Assembly (NCBI RefSeq): GCF_004010325.2
Contig: NZ_SADR02000010.1
Location: 156,825 to 220,824, forward strand
Origin: Mesorhizobium sp. M00.F.Ca.ET.216.01.1.1
Lineage (GTDB): Bacteria > Pseudomonadota > Alphaproteobacteria > Rhizobiales > Rhizobiaceae
Reading direction: 5' to 3'
Length of the DNA stretch: 64,000 nt
Shown: positions 55,989-64,000 of the stretch, piece by piece
Layout: the number at the start of each line of letters is the position of its first letter
Position numbering within the stretch: position 1 is the stretch's first letter
Notes under the pieces: model-generated
What the model was told of the DNA's origin: nothing
Database searches by the model: none
The model's input: the letters and a program-made list of their open reading frames with translations, nothing else
Translations under genes and position numbers: made by a program

Positions 55989-56716
55989 TCGACCATAACG
56001 GCAAGCGCTTCGACGGTTTCGGCCGACGCCACCTCCGGCAGCGCCGGCCTGCGGATCATCACCACCTCGGTTCCCAACGCCCGCGCCGCGGCGATCTTGC
56101 CGTAGGTCGCCTCACCGCCGCTGTTCTTGGAAACGACGACGTCGATGTGGTGTTGCCGAAGCAGGGCGTTTTCGTCGGATTCGAGGAATGGCCCGCGCGC
56201 CAGCAGATAGGTTGCATCGGGAACGCCAAGTCTTGGTTCGACCGGGTCGACGCTGCGGATCAGGTAATGGTGCTGGGGGGCGGCCTCGAAGGCCGTGACC
56301 TCCTGCCGGCCGAGTGCCAGGAAAACGTGGCGCGGCGCCGATCCCAATGCCTTCACCGCCCCGGCAACGGTATCGACCAGCGTCCAGCGGTCGCCTTCGG
56401 CAGGCATCCAGCCGGGGCGCCGCAGCGCGACGATCGGCACGTCGCTCCTGCGCGCCGCTTCCGCCGCATTGGCGGAGATTTGCGCCGCATAGGGATGGGT
56501 GGCGTCGATCAGCAGGTCTGTGATCGTCTCCTGCAGATAGGCAGCCAGTCCATCGGCGCCGCCAAATCCTCCTATGCGAATGGGCACACCTTGCGCAGCC
56601 GGATTTTCGGTGCGGCCGGCCAGCGACAGCGTGACCGAAAGACCAGCGCGCGCAGCCAGCTTTCCAGCCAGTTGCCGGGCTTCGGTGGTTCCGCCGAGGA
56701 TCAGAATGTTCTTCAT
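55952..56716 (-). CDS. cobK: Precorrin-6A reductase CobK
   Basis: An NADPH-dependent reductase of about 254 residues, the only cob gene on the minus strand. Motifs: ILILGGTTEARQLAGKLAAR, DATHPYAAQISANAAEAARR, HVFLALGRQEVTAF, and VVSKNSGGEATYGKIAAARA. I chose MKNILILGG at 56716; ATGs at 56722 and 56725 are equally possible, and no clear ribosome site decides. It diverges from cobL, and the space between them is filled by a palindromic element. Confidence 0.92.
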   Translation of the reverse strand: MKNILILGGTTEARQLAGKLAARAGLSVTLSLAGRTENPAAQGVPIRIGGFGGADGLAAYLQETITDLLIDATHPYAAQISANAAEAARRSDVPIVALRRPGWMPAEGDRWTLVDTVAGAVKALGSAPRHVFLALGRQEVTAFEAAPQHHYLIRSVDPVEPRLGVPDATYLLARGPFLESDENALLRQHHIDVVVSKNSGGEATYGKIAAARALGTEVVMIRRPALPEVASAETVEALAVMVDHLLEPAAERGV

Positions 56717-56745
56717 TGGCATCATGATGGGTCGTCGCGTTCGAT

Positions 56746-56866
56746 TGCCCCTCACCCTTACCCTCTCTCCGTGAAGAACGGGGAGAGGGATTCGCCAGCG
56801 TTGCCCCCAAGTCCCTTCTCCCCGTCACTATACGGGGAGAGGGTGCCGGCCGGCGAATAAGGGGCA
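56746..56866. repeat. Two-hairpin palindromic element between cobK and cobL
   Basis: Outer ends TGCCCCTCA (56746) and AAGGGGCA (ending 56866) are inverted. Inside, hairpin 1 at about 56759-56790 (ACCCTCTCTCCGT / ACGGGGAGAGGG) and hairpin 2 at about 56811-56843 (CCCTTCTCCCCGT / ACGGGGAGAGGG) share the same arms. It occupies nearly the whole divergent gap. Confidence 0.85.
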
Positions 56867-56873
56867 GCGCGGC

Positions 56874-58100
56874 ATGTCAAACAAACAGCCAACGCAGAAA
56901 TGGCTCACAATCATCGGTATCGGTGAGGACGGTGTAGCGGGTCTCGGCGACGAGGCCAAGCGGCGCATTGCCGAGGCTGAGTTCATCTTCGGCGGCAGCC
57001 GCCACCTTGCTCTCGTTGCATCGCTCGCCAAGGGCGAGGCACGCGCCTGGCCAGCTCCTTTCGATACCGGGATGCGCGATGTGCTGGCGCTCGGCGGCAA
57101 AAAAGTCTGCGTGCTGGCGTCCGGCGACCCATTCTTCCACGGCGTGGGCGTCACCCTGGCCCGCAAGATCCCTTCCCAGGACATGCATGTGATTCCCGCG
57201 CCTTCGGCCTTCTCGCTGGCTGCCGCTCGCCTCGGTTGGGCGCTGCAGGATGTCGAAACCGTGTCGCTGCATGGCCGCTCGCTCGACCTGATCCGGCCGC
57301 TGTTGCACACCGGCACCCGCATTCTCGTCCTGACATCGGACGGCGATGCACCTGCAGCGATTGCGCGCTTGCTGACCGAACTCGGCTTCGGCGCCTCGCA
57401 ACTAACGGTTCTAGAGGCCTTGGGTGGCCCGAACGAAAAGCTACGCTCGGCGCGGGCCCACGCCTTCGACCTGGAGAACATCAATCCGCTCAATGTGCTG
57501 GCGCTCGAAATTGAATCATCGCCGCAAGCACGTATCCTGCCGCTGACGACAGGTCTTGCCGACAACCTGTTCGAGCATGACGGCCAGATCACCAAGCGCG
57601 AAATCCGCGCCATCACCCTGTCCACCCTCGCCCCCAGGCGCGGCGAATTGCTGTGGGACATCGGCGCCGGATCGGGCTCGGTCGGCATCGAATGGATGCT
57701 GGCCCACCCGTCGATGCGCGCCGTTGCCGTCGAGGCCGACCCGGCCCGCGCTGCCCGCATCCGCCGCAACGCTGCTGCTTGCGGTGTTCCCGGCCTGGTG
57801 ATCGTCGAAGGTGCCGCTCCGCAGGCCCTAGCCGGCCTCGAAACGCCGCAGGCGATCTTCATCGGCGGTGGCGGCAGCGATGCCGGTGTGCTGGAAACGG
57901 CGATGGATGCCCTGCCCGCCGCAGGCCGGCTCGTCGCCAATGCCGTAACGCTGGAGATGGAGGCGCTGCTTCTCGCCCGTCACGCCTCGCTCGGCGGCGA
58001 TCTCACCCGCATCGCATTGTCGCGCGCGGCGCCGGTCGGATCGATGCAGGCCTGGCGGTCGGCCATGCCGGTCACCCAATGGAGCTGGGTGAAGCCATGA
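56874..58100 (+). CDS. cobL: Precorrin-6B C5,15-methyltransferase (decarboxylating) CobL
   Basis: A 408-residue two-domain enzyme. The first about 205 residues are the CbiE-like tetrapyrrole methyltransferase domain ([34 protein letters not shown]). The rest is the CbiT-like Rossmann methyltransferase ([20 protein letters not shown]). Methylates C5 and C15 and removes a carboxylate. Overlaps cobE by 4 bp. Confidence 0.95.
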   Translation: MSNKQPTQKWLTIIGIGEDGVAGLGDEAKRRIAEAEFIFGGSRHLALVASLAKGEARAWPAPFDTGMRDVLALGGKKVCVLASGDPFFHGVGVTLARKIPSQDMHVIPAPSAFSLAAARLGWALQDVETVSLHGRSLDLIRPLLHTGTRILVLTSDGDAPAAIARLLTELGFGASQLTVLEALGGPNEKLRSARAHAFDLENINPLNVLALEIESSPQARILPLTTGLADNLFEHDGQITKREIRAITLSTLAPRRGELLWDIGAGSGSVGIEWMLAHPSMRAVAVEADPARAARIRRNAAACGVPGLVIVEGAAPQALAGLETPQAIFIGGGGSDAGVLETAMDALPAAGRLVANAVTLEMEALLLARHASLGGDLTRIALSRAAPVGSMQAWRSAMPVTQWSWVKP

Positions 58101-58483
58101 TGGTCGCGGGCATCGGCAGCCGCAAAGGCATCAGCGCAAGGGATGTGCTTGCGGCGGTGGAGACAGCATTGGAAACGCATGGACTGGCAGTGACAGCACT
58201 TTCGGCGCTCGCAACCGCTTCTCTCAAACGGGACGAAGACGCAATCTTCTCGGCAGGACGCGAACTCGCCCTTCCGGTCATCGTCGTCGAGGGCGAAGCG
58301 CTCAAGTCCGCGTCGCCCGGCACGATCAGCCGCTCCGATCTGTCGCAGGAGCATGCCGGTTCGCCATCGGTTTCGGAAGCGTCCGCCCTTGCCGCCGCAG
58401 GCAGAGGCGCGAAACTGCTTGGCCCGCGCACCGTGCTCGGCCCGGTCACTTGCGCCATCGCCATCAGTGGAGATGCAGCATGA
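58097..58483 (+). CDS. cobE: Cobalamin biosynthesis protein CobE (CbiG C-terminal-like)
   Basis: A 128-residue protein with the CbiG_C/CobE signature: [40 protein letters not shown], and [20 protein letters not shown]. The ATG at 58097 overlaps cobL and the ATG of cobM overlaps its own stop. The exact role of CobE in the aerobic pathway is unsettled. Confidence 0.92.
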   Translation: MMVAGIGSRKGISARDVLAAVETALETHGLAVTALSALATASLKRDEDAIFSAGRELALPVIVVEGEALKSASPGTISRSDLSQEHAGSPSVSEASALAAAGRGAKLLGPRTVLGPVTCAIAISGDAA

Positions 58484-59244
58484 CCGTCCATTTCATTGGC
58501 GCGGGCCCCGGTGCCGCCGACCTCATCACCTTGCGCGGCAGCAGGCTGCTGGCAAGCTGCCCGGTCTGCCTCTATGCCGGCTCGATTGTCGCCCCTGAGC
58601 TGTTGCAGCACTGCGCGCCAGGCACCAAGCTGATCGACACCGCGCCGATGTCGCTCGACGAGATCGAGGCGGAGTATTTAGCGGCCCACAAAGCCGGCCA
58701 TGATGTGGCTCGCCTTCACTCCGGCGATCTCTCCGTGTGGAGTGCCGTTGCCGAGCAGATCCGCCGGCTGGACAAGCACGGCATCCCCTACACGCTGACG
58801 CCTGGCGTGCCGTCCTTCGCCGCCGCCGCGGCAGCGCTTCGCCGCGAGCTGACCATTCCCGAGGTTGCGCAAAGCCTGGTGCTGACCCGCATCTCCGGCC
58901 GCGCCTCGAAAATGCCGCGCGGCGAAACGTTGGCCGGCTTCGGCCGCACCGGTGCCACGCTCGCCATCCACCTCGCCATCCATGCCATCGACCGCGTCGT
59001 CGCCGAACTGACGCCGTTCTATGGCGCCGACTGTCCTGTGGCGGTCGTCTTCCGCGCCTCCTGGCCGGATGAACGCGTGCTGACCGGGACGCTGGCGACC
59101 ATCGAGGCGCAACTGGCTGCTGACCCGATGGAGCGCACGGCGATCATCTTCATCGGCAGCTCGCTGGCGGCGGAAGGTTTTGGCGAGAGTTCACTTTACG
59201 ACGCCCACTACCAGCGGCGTTTTCGCGGACGGGACGGATTGTGA
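58480..59244 (+). CDS. cobM: Precorrin-4 C(11)-methyltransferase CobM
   Basis: A 254-residue SAM methyltransferase: [59 protein letters not shown], and [20 protein letters not shown]. The ATG at 58480 overlaps cobE by 4 bp; the earlier ATG in frame lies inside cobE and is rejected. Confidence 0.95.
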   Translation: MTVHFIGAGPGAADLITLRGSRLLASCPVCLYAGSIVAPELLQHCAPGTKLIDTAPMSLDEIEAEYLAAHKAGHDVARLHSGDLSVWSAVAEQIRRLDKHGIPYTLTPGVPSFAAAAAALRRELTIPEVAQSLVLTRISGRASKMPRGETLAGFGRTGATLAIHLAIHAIDRVVAELTPFYGADCPVAVVFRASWPDERVLTGTLATIEAQLAADPMERTAIIFIGSSLAAEGFGESSLYDAHYQRRFRGRDGL

Positions 59245-60059
59245 GCGGCAGCCCCAAAAACAACAGCGGAAACGCCAGGGTCGAGCAGGCGCTCGCGCGG
59301 CTGAACTTCAAGCCGCGCCAGCTGGACACCGGCCATGTCTGGTTGGCAGGTGCCGGCCCCGGCGATCCCGGTTGCCTGACGCTGGAAGTGCTGGCCGCGC
59401 TTGGGCAGTGCGACGCGCTCGTCTACGACGCGCTGGTCTCGGCTGACTTAGTAGCGGTCGCCGAGGGCGCAGAACTGTTCTATGTCGGCAAGCGTGGCGG
59501 CCAGCCGTCGATGAAGCAGGGCGACATCACCGCTTTGCTGGTGCGTTTGGCACGGCAAGGCCGCCGTGTCGTCAGGCTGAAAGGCGGCGATCCCTATCTC
59601 TTCGGGCGCGGTGGCGAGGAGGCATTGGCGCTGGCGCGCGAAAACATCCCGTTCCGCGTCCTGCCCGGCCTCACGTCGGGGCTCAGCGCGCTTGCGGCAA
59701 CCGGCATACCGGCGACCATGCGCGGCATCAACAAGGCGATGATCCTGGCGACCGGCCATGCCGCCGGCACCGATGACGATCTCGACTGGGCGGCGATCGC
59801 CCGCACCGGCCAGCCTGTCGTCGTCTATATGGGCATGGCCAATCTGCCGCTGATTGCGGCCTCCCTGCTCGAGGGTGGGATGGCACCCTCGACGCCGGCG
59901 GCAGTGATCGTCGCCGCAACGACGCCGCAGGAGCGCATCGTCGTCGCCACGCTCGCCACCATCGCCGAGGCAGCGGCCGCAGCCGGGTTGACCTCGCCGG
60001 CGCTGATCGTCGTCGGCGGCATCGTCGCGATGCGCGCGGCATTGGCGGGCGAGCCATGA
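59241..60059 (+). CDS. cobA: Uroporphyrinogen-III C-methyltransferase CobA
   Basis: A 272-residue SUMT making precorrin-2, the entry step of the corrin and siroheme branches. Motifs: [54 protein letters not shown], and [19 protein letters not shown]. It starts at a GTG (59241) overlapping cobM by 4 bp. No CysG-type dehydrogenase domain is attached. Confidence 0.95.
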   Translation: MSGSPKNNSGNARVEQALARLNFKPRQLDTGHVWLAGAGPGDPGCLTLEVLAALGQCDALVYDALVSADLVAVAEGAELFYVGKRGGQPSMKQGDITALLVRLARQGRRVVRLKGGDPYLFGRGGEEALALARENIPFRVLPGLTSGLSALAATGIPATMRGINKAMILATGHAAGTDDDLDWAAIARTGQPVVVYMGMANLPLIAASLLEGGMAPSTPAAVIVAATTPQERIVVATLATIAEAAAAAGLTSPALIVVGGIVAMRAALAGEP

Positions 60060-61369
60060 CCCGCGCCATCATCATCGGCGCGCCGCGCTCGGGCTCTGGC
60101 AAGACCAGCGTCACCATCGGCATTTTGCGCGGGCTTGCGCGGCGCGGCCTGAAGGTGCGCGGCGCCAAGTCCGGACCAGATTATATCGACCCCGGCTTCC
60201 ACACCGCCGCTACGGGCTTGTCCGGGGTCAATCTCGACAGTTGGGCGATGCCACCTGCCCTGCTCAATGCGCTGGCCGGCGAAGCAACGGAGGACGCCGA
60301 TTTCGTCTTCCTCGAAAGTGCCATGGGCCTGTTCGATGGCATTCCGGCGCCCGAAGGCCGTTCCGGCTCGGCTGCCGACCTCGCGCGGCTCTACGGCCTG
60401 CCGGTCCTGCTGGTGCTCGACGTTTCGGGCCAGTCGACCACGGCAGCCGCCGTCGCCAAGGGCTTTGCCACCTATGATCCGGACGTGCGCATGGCCGGAG
60501 TCGTTCTCAACCGGTTGGGCAGCGAGCGCCACCGCCGGCTCTGCGGCGATGCCATCGAAGCGCTCGGCCTGCCGGTCGTCGGCGCCATCCTGCGCGACCC
60601 GACGCTCAACCTGCCGGAGCGCCATCTCGGCCTCGTCCAGGCCGGCGAATACGAAAATTTGATGGCGCATCTCGACCACCTGGCCGACATGGTCGAACGC
60701 TCGCTCGACCTCGATGCCATCATGGCGCTGGCGGCGCCGTTTACACCCGCGCCGGGCGATTTCGGCGATGCCCTGCCGCCGCCCGGCCAACGCATCGCAC
60801 TGGCCGAGGATGCCGCCTTCACCTTCCTCTATCCGCATGTCGCCATGCACTGGCGCAAGGCCGGCGCCGAGATCATCCCTTTCTCACCACTCGCCGACGA
60901 AGCACCCGCCGACAATTGCGATGTCTGCTGGCTGCCCGGCGGCTATCCCGAGCTTCATGCCGGCCGCCTTGCCGCCGCCGCGAATTTCAGGGCGGGCATG
61001 GCTGGATTTGCCGAGACGCGTCCCGTGCATGGCGAGTGCGGCGGCTTCATGATGCTGGGCGAGGCGCTGGAAGACGCGTCAGGCGAGACACACAGGATGC
61101 TTGGCCTGCTTGGCCATTCGACCAGCTTTGCCAGGCGGAAGATGAACCTTGGCTACCGCGAGGCACGGCTGCGCGCTGGATGCCCTCTGGGGGCCCAGGG
61201 CACACTGATCCGCGGCCATGAATTCCACTATGCGCAGATGATTTCGACCGGCAATGACGAGCCGCTGGCCGACCTTGCCGACGGCCAAGGCAATCCGCTC
61301 GGCGCGTCGGGCTACCGGCGCCGCAACGTCAGCGGCACTTTTTTCCATGCCATTGCGAGAGGCGAATGA
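60056..61369 (+). CDS. cobB: Hydrogenobyrinic acid / cobyrinate a,c-diamide synthase CobB
   Basis: A 437-residue glutamine amidotransferase. The N-terminal P-loop is IGAPRSGSGKTSVTIGILRG and the GATase part has the catalytic Cys in RPVHGECGGFMMLGEALEDA. YIDPGFHTAATG is a family motif. Amidates the a and c side chains before cobalt insertion. Overlaps cobA and the next gene by 4 bp each. Confidence 0.95.
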   Translation: MTRAIIIGAPRSGSGKTSVTIGILRGLARRGLKVRGAKSGPDYIDPGFHTAATGLSGVNLDSWAMPPALLNALAGEATEDADFVFLESAMGLFDGIPAPEGRSGSAADLARLYGLPVLLVLDVSGQSTTAAAVAKGFATYDPDVRMAGVVLNRLGSERHRRLCGDAIEALGLPVVGAILRDPTLNLPERHLGLVQAGEYENLMAHLDHLADMVERSLDLDAIMALAAPFTPAPGDFGDALPPPGQRIALAEDAAFTFLYPHVAMHWRKAGAEIIPFSPLADEAPADNCDVCWLPGGYPELHAGRLAAAANFRAGMAGFAETRPVHGECGGFMMLGEALEDASGETHRMLGLLGHSTSFARRKMNLGYREARLRAGCPLGAQGTLIRGHEFHYAQMISTGNDEPLADLADGQGNPLGASGYRRRNVSGTFFHAIARGE

Positions 61370-62127
61370 CCCTTTCGCCACGACAAATCCTCGACGACAT
61401 CTCGCTCTGCCTCGTCTTCTTCACCCGGCTGCCGCTGCCCGGCGCCGACTTTCGCGGCCGCAGCCTTGCCGGCGCGATCTGGGCAGCACCCGTAGCCGGT
61501 ATTGCCGTCGCCCTGATCAGCGCCGTGCTCTATGCGGTCGGCACCAGGCTTGGCCTCGCCGCCGGCCCGGCAGCAGCACTCGCGCTTGCCGCAGCCCTGC
61601 TCGCCACCGGCTGCCTGCATGAGGACGGGCTTTCGGACGTCGCCGACGGCTTTGGAGGCGGCAAGACGCGCGAGAAGAAACTGGAGATCATGCGCGACAG
61701 CCGCATCGGCGCCTATGGCGCCTGCGCGCTCGGCATCTCGCTGCTGATCCGCTGGAGCGTGCTTTCGCAATTCGCCACTCCGGCGCAAGTCCTCTTCGGT
61801 CTGATTGCCGCGCATGCCGCCTCGCGCGGCTTGCTCGGCGCCTTGATGCATCTGCTTCCGCCGGCCCGCAGCGACGGCCTTTCGGCTGGCGCGGGCGCTG
61901 TTTCGGCTGAAACCGCTGTTCTCGGCGGCGTGCTCGGCGCCGTCGCGTTGCTGGCGCTTGGTCCCGGCGGTGCCGTTTTCGCTTTCGCCCTGCTCGGCTT
62001 GCTGTTTTTCGCCTTCCGCACGCTGTGCCTCAACCAGATCGGCGGCCAGACCGGTGACACGGTCGGTGCCCTGCAGCAGCTTGGCGAGATCGCAATCCTG
62101 CTCGTCGCTTCCGTTTCCCTTTCCTGA
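61366..62127 (+). CDS. cobS: Adenosylcobinamide-GDP ribazoletransferase CobS (CobV)
   Basis: A 253-residue integral membrane enzyme with about six helices that joins alpha-ribazole to adenosylcobinamide-GDP. The active-site region HEDGLSDVADGFGGGKTREK and the following MRDSRIGAYGACAL are diagnostic. In Pseudomonas denitrificans naming this is cobV, and cobS there means a chelatase subunit. Followed by cobT after 22 bp. Confidence 0.95.
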   Translation: MTLSPRQILDDISLCLVFFTRLPLPGADFRGRSLAGAIWAAPVAGIAVALISAVLYAVGTRLGLAAGPAAALALAAALLATGCLHEDGLSDVADGFGGGKTREKKLEIMRDSRIGAYGACALGISLLIRWSVLSQFATPAQVLFGLIAAHAASRGLLGALMHLLPPARSDGLSAGAGAVSAETAVLGGVLGAVALLALGPGGAVFAFALLGLLFFAFRTLCLNQIGGQTGDTVGALQQLGEIAILLVASVSLS

Positions 62128-62149
62128 CTCTTTCGGAGATTTTGCCCCC

Positions 62150-63160
62150 ATGCCCTTCAAATCGCTTGATGAACTGCGCGCCGCCTGCCTTCACCTTCCC
62201 GCCGGCAGCGACGCCGCGGCAAATGCCGTCGCCCGCCGCCAGGACACGCTGACCAAGCCGCAAGGCAGCCTTGGCCGGCTGGAAAGCATCGCCGCCTGGC
62301 TGGCGCGCTGGCAGGGCCGCGACATGCCGCAGCTCGACCGCGTCAAGGTCTTCGTTTTCGCCGGCAATCACGGCGTTACCGCACAGGGCGTGTCGGCCTA
62401 TCCGTCGGAAGTCACCGTGCAGATGGTGGCGAATTTCGCCGGTGGCGGTGCCGCCATAAACCAGCTGGCCCGCATCGCCGGCGCGGAGCTGGACGTCATC
62501 CCGCTTGATCTCGATCACCCGACCGGCGACTTCACGCAAGAGCCGGCGATGGACGATCACGCCTTCCTCGCCGCTGTCTCGGCCGGCTACGACGCGGTGA
62601 CGAATGATCTCGACCTCGTCTGTTTCGGCGAAATGGGCATAGGCAACACCACGCCGGCCGCAGCCATCTCGGCTGCCTTGTTTGGCGGTGGCGCAGAAAA
62701 ATGGACCGGGCGCGGCACCGGCGTCGATGATGCCGGCCTGAAGCGCAAGATCGTCGCCATAGAGGCCGGGCTCGAGCGCCACGCCGGGGCGCTCGCCGAT
62801 CCGCTGAAGATGGCGGCAGCCCTTGGCGGCCGCGAACTCGCCGCTATCTTCGGCGCGACGCTGGCCGCCCGCCATAATAGCGTGCCGGTGCTGCTCGACG
62901 GCTTCGTCTGTACCGCCGCCGCCGCACCGCTTGCGAGACTGCACCCGGCCGGCCTTGCCCACACGCTGGCCGCCCATGTCTCGGCCGAATCCGGCCACCG
63001 CCGTCTGCTCGGGGCGCTCGACCTGCCGCCGCTGCTCGATCTCGGCATGCGGCTCGGCGAAGGCTCCGGCGCCTGCCTAGCCGTCAACGTCGTCCGCTCG
63101 GCGCTCGAATGCCATGCCCGCATGGCAAGCTTTGCTGAGGCCGGCGTGTCGGAGAAGTAA
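62150..63160 (+). CDS. cobT: Nicotinate-nucleotide--dimethylbenzimidazole phosphoribosyltransferase CobT (CobU)
   Basis: A 336-residue enzyme making alpha-ribazole phosphate for the lower ligand. Motifs: TKPQGSLGRLESIAAWLARW, VFAGNHGVTAQGVSAYPSEV, GEMGIGNTTPAAAISAALFG and the catalytic Glu in MRLGEGSGACLAV. I chose the ATG at 62150, since the frame upstream is cobS shadow. Last gene of the cob operon in this window; called cobU in P. denitrificans naming. Confidence 0.95.
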   Translation: MPFKSLDELRAACLHLPAGSDAAANAVARRQDTLTKPQGSLGRLESIAAWLARWQGRDMPQLDRVKVFVFAGNHGVTAQGVSAYPSEVTVQMVANFAGGGAAINQLARIAGAELDVIPLDLDHPTGDFTQEPAMDDHAFLAAVSAGYDAVTNDLDLVCFGEMGIGNTTPAAAISAALFGGGAEKWTGRGTGVDDAGLKRKIVAIEAGLERHAGALADPLKMAAALGGRELAAIFGATLAARHNSVPVLLDGFVCTAAAAPLARLHPAGLAHTLAAHVSAESGHRRLLGALDLPPLLDLGMRLGEGSGACLAVNVVRSALECHARMASFAEAGVSEK

Positions 63161-63184
63161 AAAGCGCCGACAAATTGTTGTGTG

Positions 63185-63906
63185 TTATTTGATCTTGAGA
63201 ACAATGAGCGTGGGGCGGCGAAGCCTCAAAGAGCGGACGATGAAGGAAGCCAGCCTATCGTAGATTCTTGCTGCCTCCCGCAACACCTTTGCAGGAGTGA
63301 GAACACGTCTTGGCCTCTTAGGGCGCACGATCACCGATGCGAAACGTGGGATGCCTGTGAACCGGTCCTGTTTGCATAGCGCGGGACCGATTTTGTAAAC
63401 CCTCAAACCGGGCATCCCGTCATTGAACAGGTGCTGATCGAACTCGCGATTGATCTCCGTGAAAGTGGTGTACAGCTCCGCGGCACATTCGCGGGAAATG
63501 ATATAGCCCGCTGTTCCTGCGTACTGGGAGATCGCCTGATACAGCGTTCTGTCCAAGGCTTTCTGTCCGGTATGGACGCCGACAAACCTTTTTCCCAACT
63601 TTTCCAGATGAACAATGTCGGCATCAGCCGGTATCCACGACGTACTATTTAAAAATTTGGCAGATCAGCGCAAAAATGTGCATCGTCTTCAAAAATTGCC
63701 GCGAACTTGTCAGACCCATTAGCGATTTCCTTCCAAATCGAGCGATGACTGAAAAAACAGGCAACTGCTTCCTTCGAGACGTTGAACTGAGTAGCCACGC
63801 TGTCCGTAATCGAAGTGTTGCTCACCGCTTCAATTCGTTCAATGTGTAAACCTAGTGGTTCCTGCCTGACATAAGAGTCCTCTCTGATTGGGGTCGTCGT
63901 GGTCAA
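63185..63906 (-). pseudogene. GT25 family glycosyltransferase, split by -1 frameshift
   Basis: Two frames together make one glycosyltransferase family 25 protein (LPS-type galactosyltransferase). The first (63906-63649) has VACFFSHRSIWKEIANGSDK and AAIFEDDAHF; it stops at TAA at 63651. One frame back, the chain continues as LNSTSWIPADADIVHLEKLG into VGVHTGQK and TAGYIISRECAAELY. At the junction the codons are CCA AAT TTT TAA, a canonical A AAT TTT slip site. Either a one-base loss killed the gene or a -1 slip makes it. The N-terminus starts at TTG and lacks the usual first strand. GC is low: probably acquired. Confidence 0.7.
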
Positions 63907-64000
63907 GGTGCTCCTGCACTTTTTCTCGGACCGTTCCGCGGGTCACTCGCTTCTCTTCGCGGTCGGCGCTTGGGCCGCCGCATGATGGGATCAGGAGAGC
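63907..64000. other. Right edge of window, no gene called
   Basis: 94 bp upstream of the glycosyltransferase remnant. On the minus strand the frame stays open but shows no family N-terminus. Nothing else is supported. Confidence 0.5.

Noticed and set aside
1..64000. CRISPR array
   Set aside because: The only tandem repeats are short heptamers, 12-mers and 15-mers without spacers; none has CRISPR form.

Overview
The window is a GC-rich chromosomal segment of a Rhizobiales alphaproteobacterium, most like Mesorhizobium or another Phyllobacteriaceae. This rests on gene order and style: an alphaproteobacterial nuoA-N operon running on into birA, rnj, mce, proS and lol genes; an aerobic (cob-type) cobalamin operon behind a B12 riboswitch; a LexA site of GTTC-N7-GTTC type; rhizobial-looking promoters; and many palindromic dispersed repeats. 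No species call is possible from sequence reading alone.

Layout: (1) 1-3367, minus strand: prkA, yeaH and the start of a spoVR gene, a stress-associated kinase module. (2) 4169-10778, plus strand: a GntR/UTRA regulator, a fused ADP-ribosylglycohydrolase/PfkB kinase, and a complete PotD-B-C-A-type ABC importer, probably one catabolic operon for a ribosylated compound. (3) 11310-16068, minus strand: a five-gene branched-chain-amino-acid-type (Liv) ABC importer. (4) About 16.3-19.2 kb: remains of an integrative element at tRNA-Leu(GAG), with a tyrosine integrase, tandem repeats, a small unknown ORF, and an antitoxin next to a frameshifted RES toxin. (5) 19.4-22.1 kb: lipB between two copies of a dispersed repeat, an SRPBCC-M50 membrane protease fusion, and a 28-residue membrane peptide behind a promoter covered by three LexA half sites. 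(6) 22126-45550, minus strand: lolD, lolC, proS, DUF1467, mce, rnj, birA and the complex I operon (transcribed nuoA to nuoN), carrying two extra genes: a four-helix-bundle (S23-type) gene between nuoC and nuoD, and a helix-hairpin-helix protein between nuoF and nuoG. (7) 45875-63160, plus strand: a YcaQ/AlkZ-like DNA glycosylase, then promoter, cobalamin riboswitch, DUF1636, cobW, cobN, G, H, I, J, (K reverse), L, E, M, A, B, S(V), T(U). cobN carries two in-frame palindromic repeat insertions. (8) 63185-63906: a GT25 glycosyltransferase gene split by a -1 frameshift.

Functional reading: the cob operon makes corrin rings by the aerobic route and is presumably shut off by adenosylcobalamin through the riboswitch. 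The nuo operon supplies the respiratory NADH dehydrogenase with housekeeping genes downstream. The least conventional items are the LexA-controlled micropeptide, the palindromic elements inside cobN, the four-helix-bundle gene with heptamer arrays inside nuo, and the glycohydrolase-kinase fusion with its transporter.
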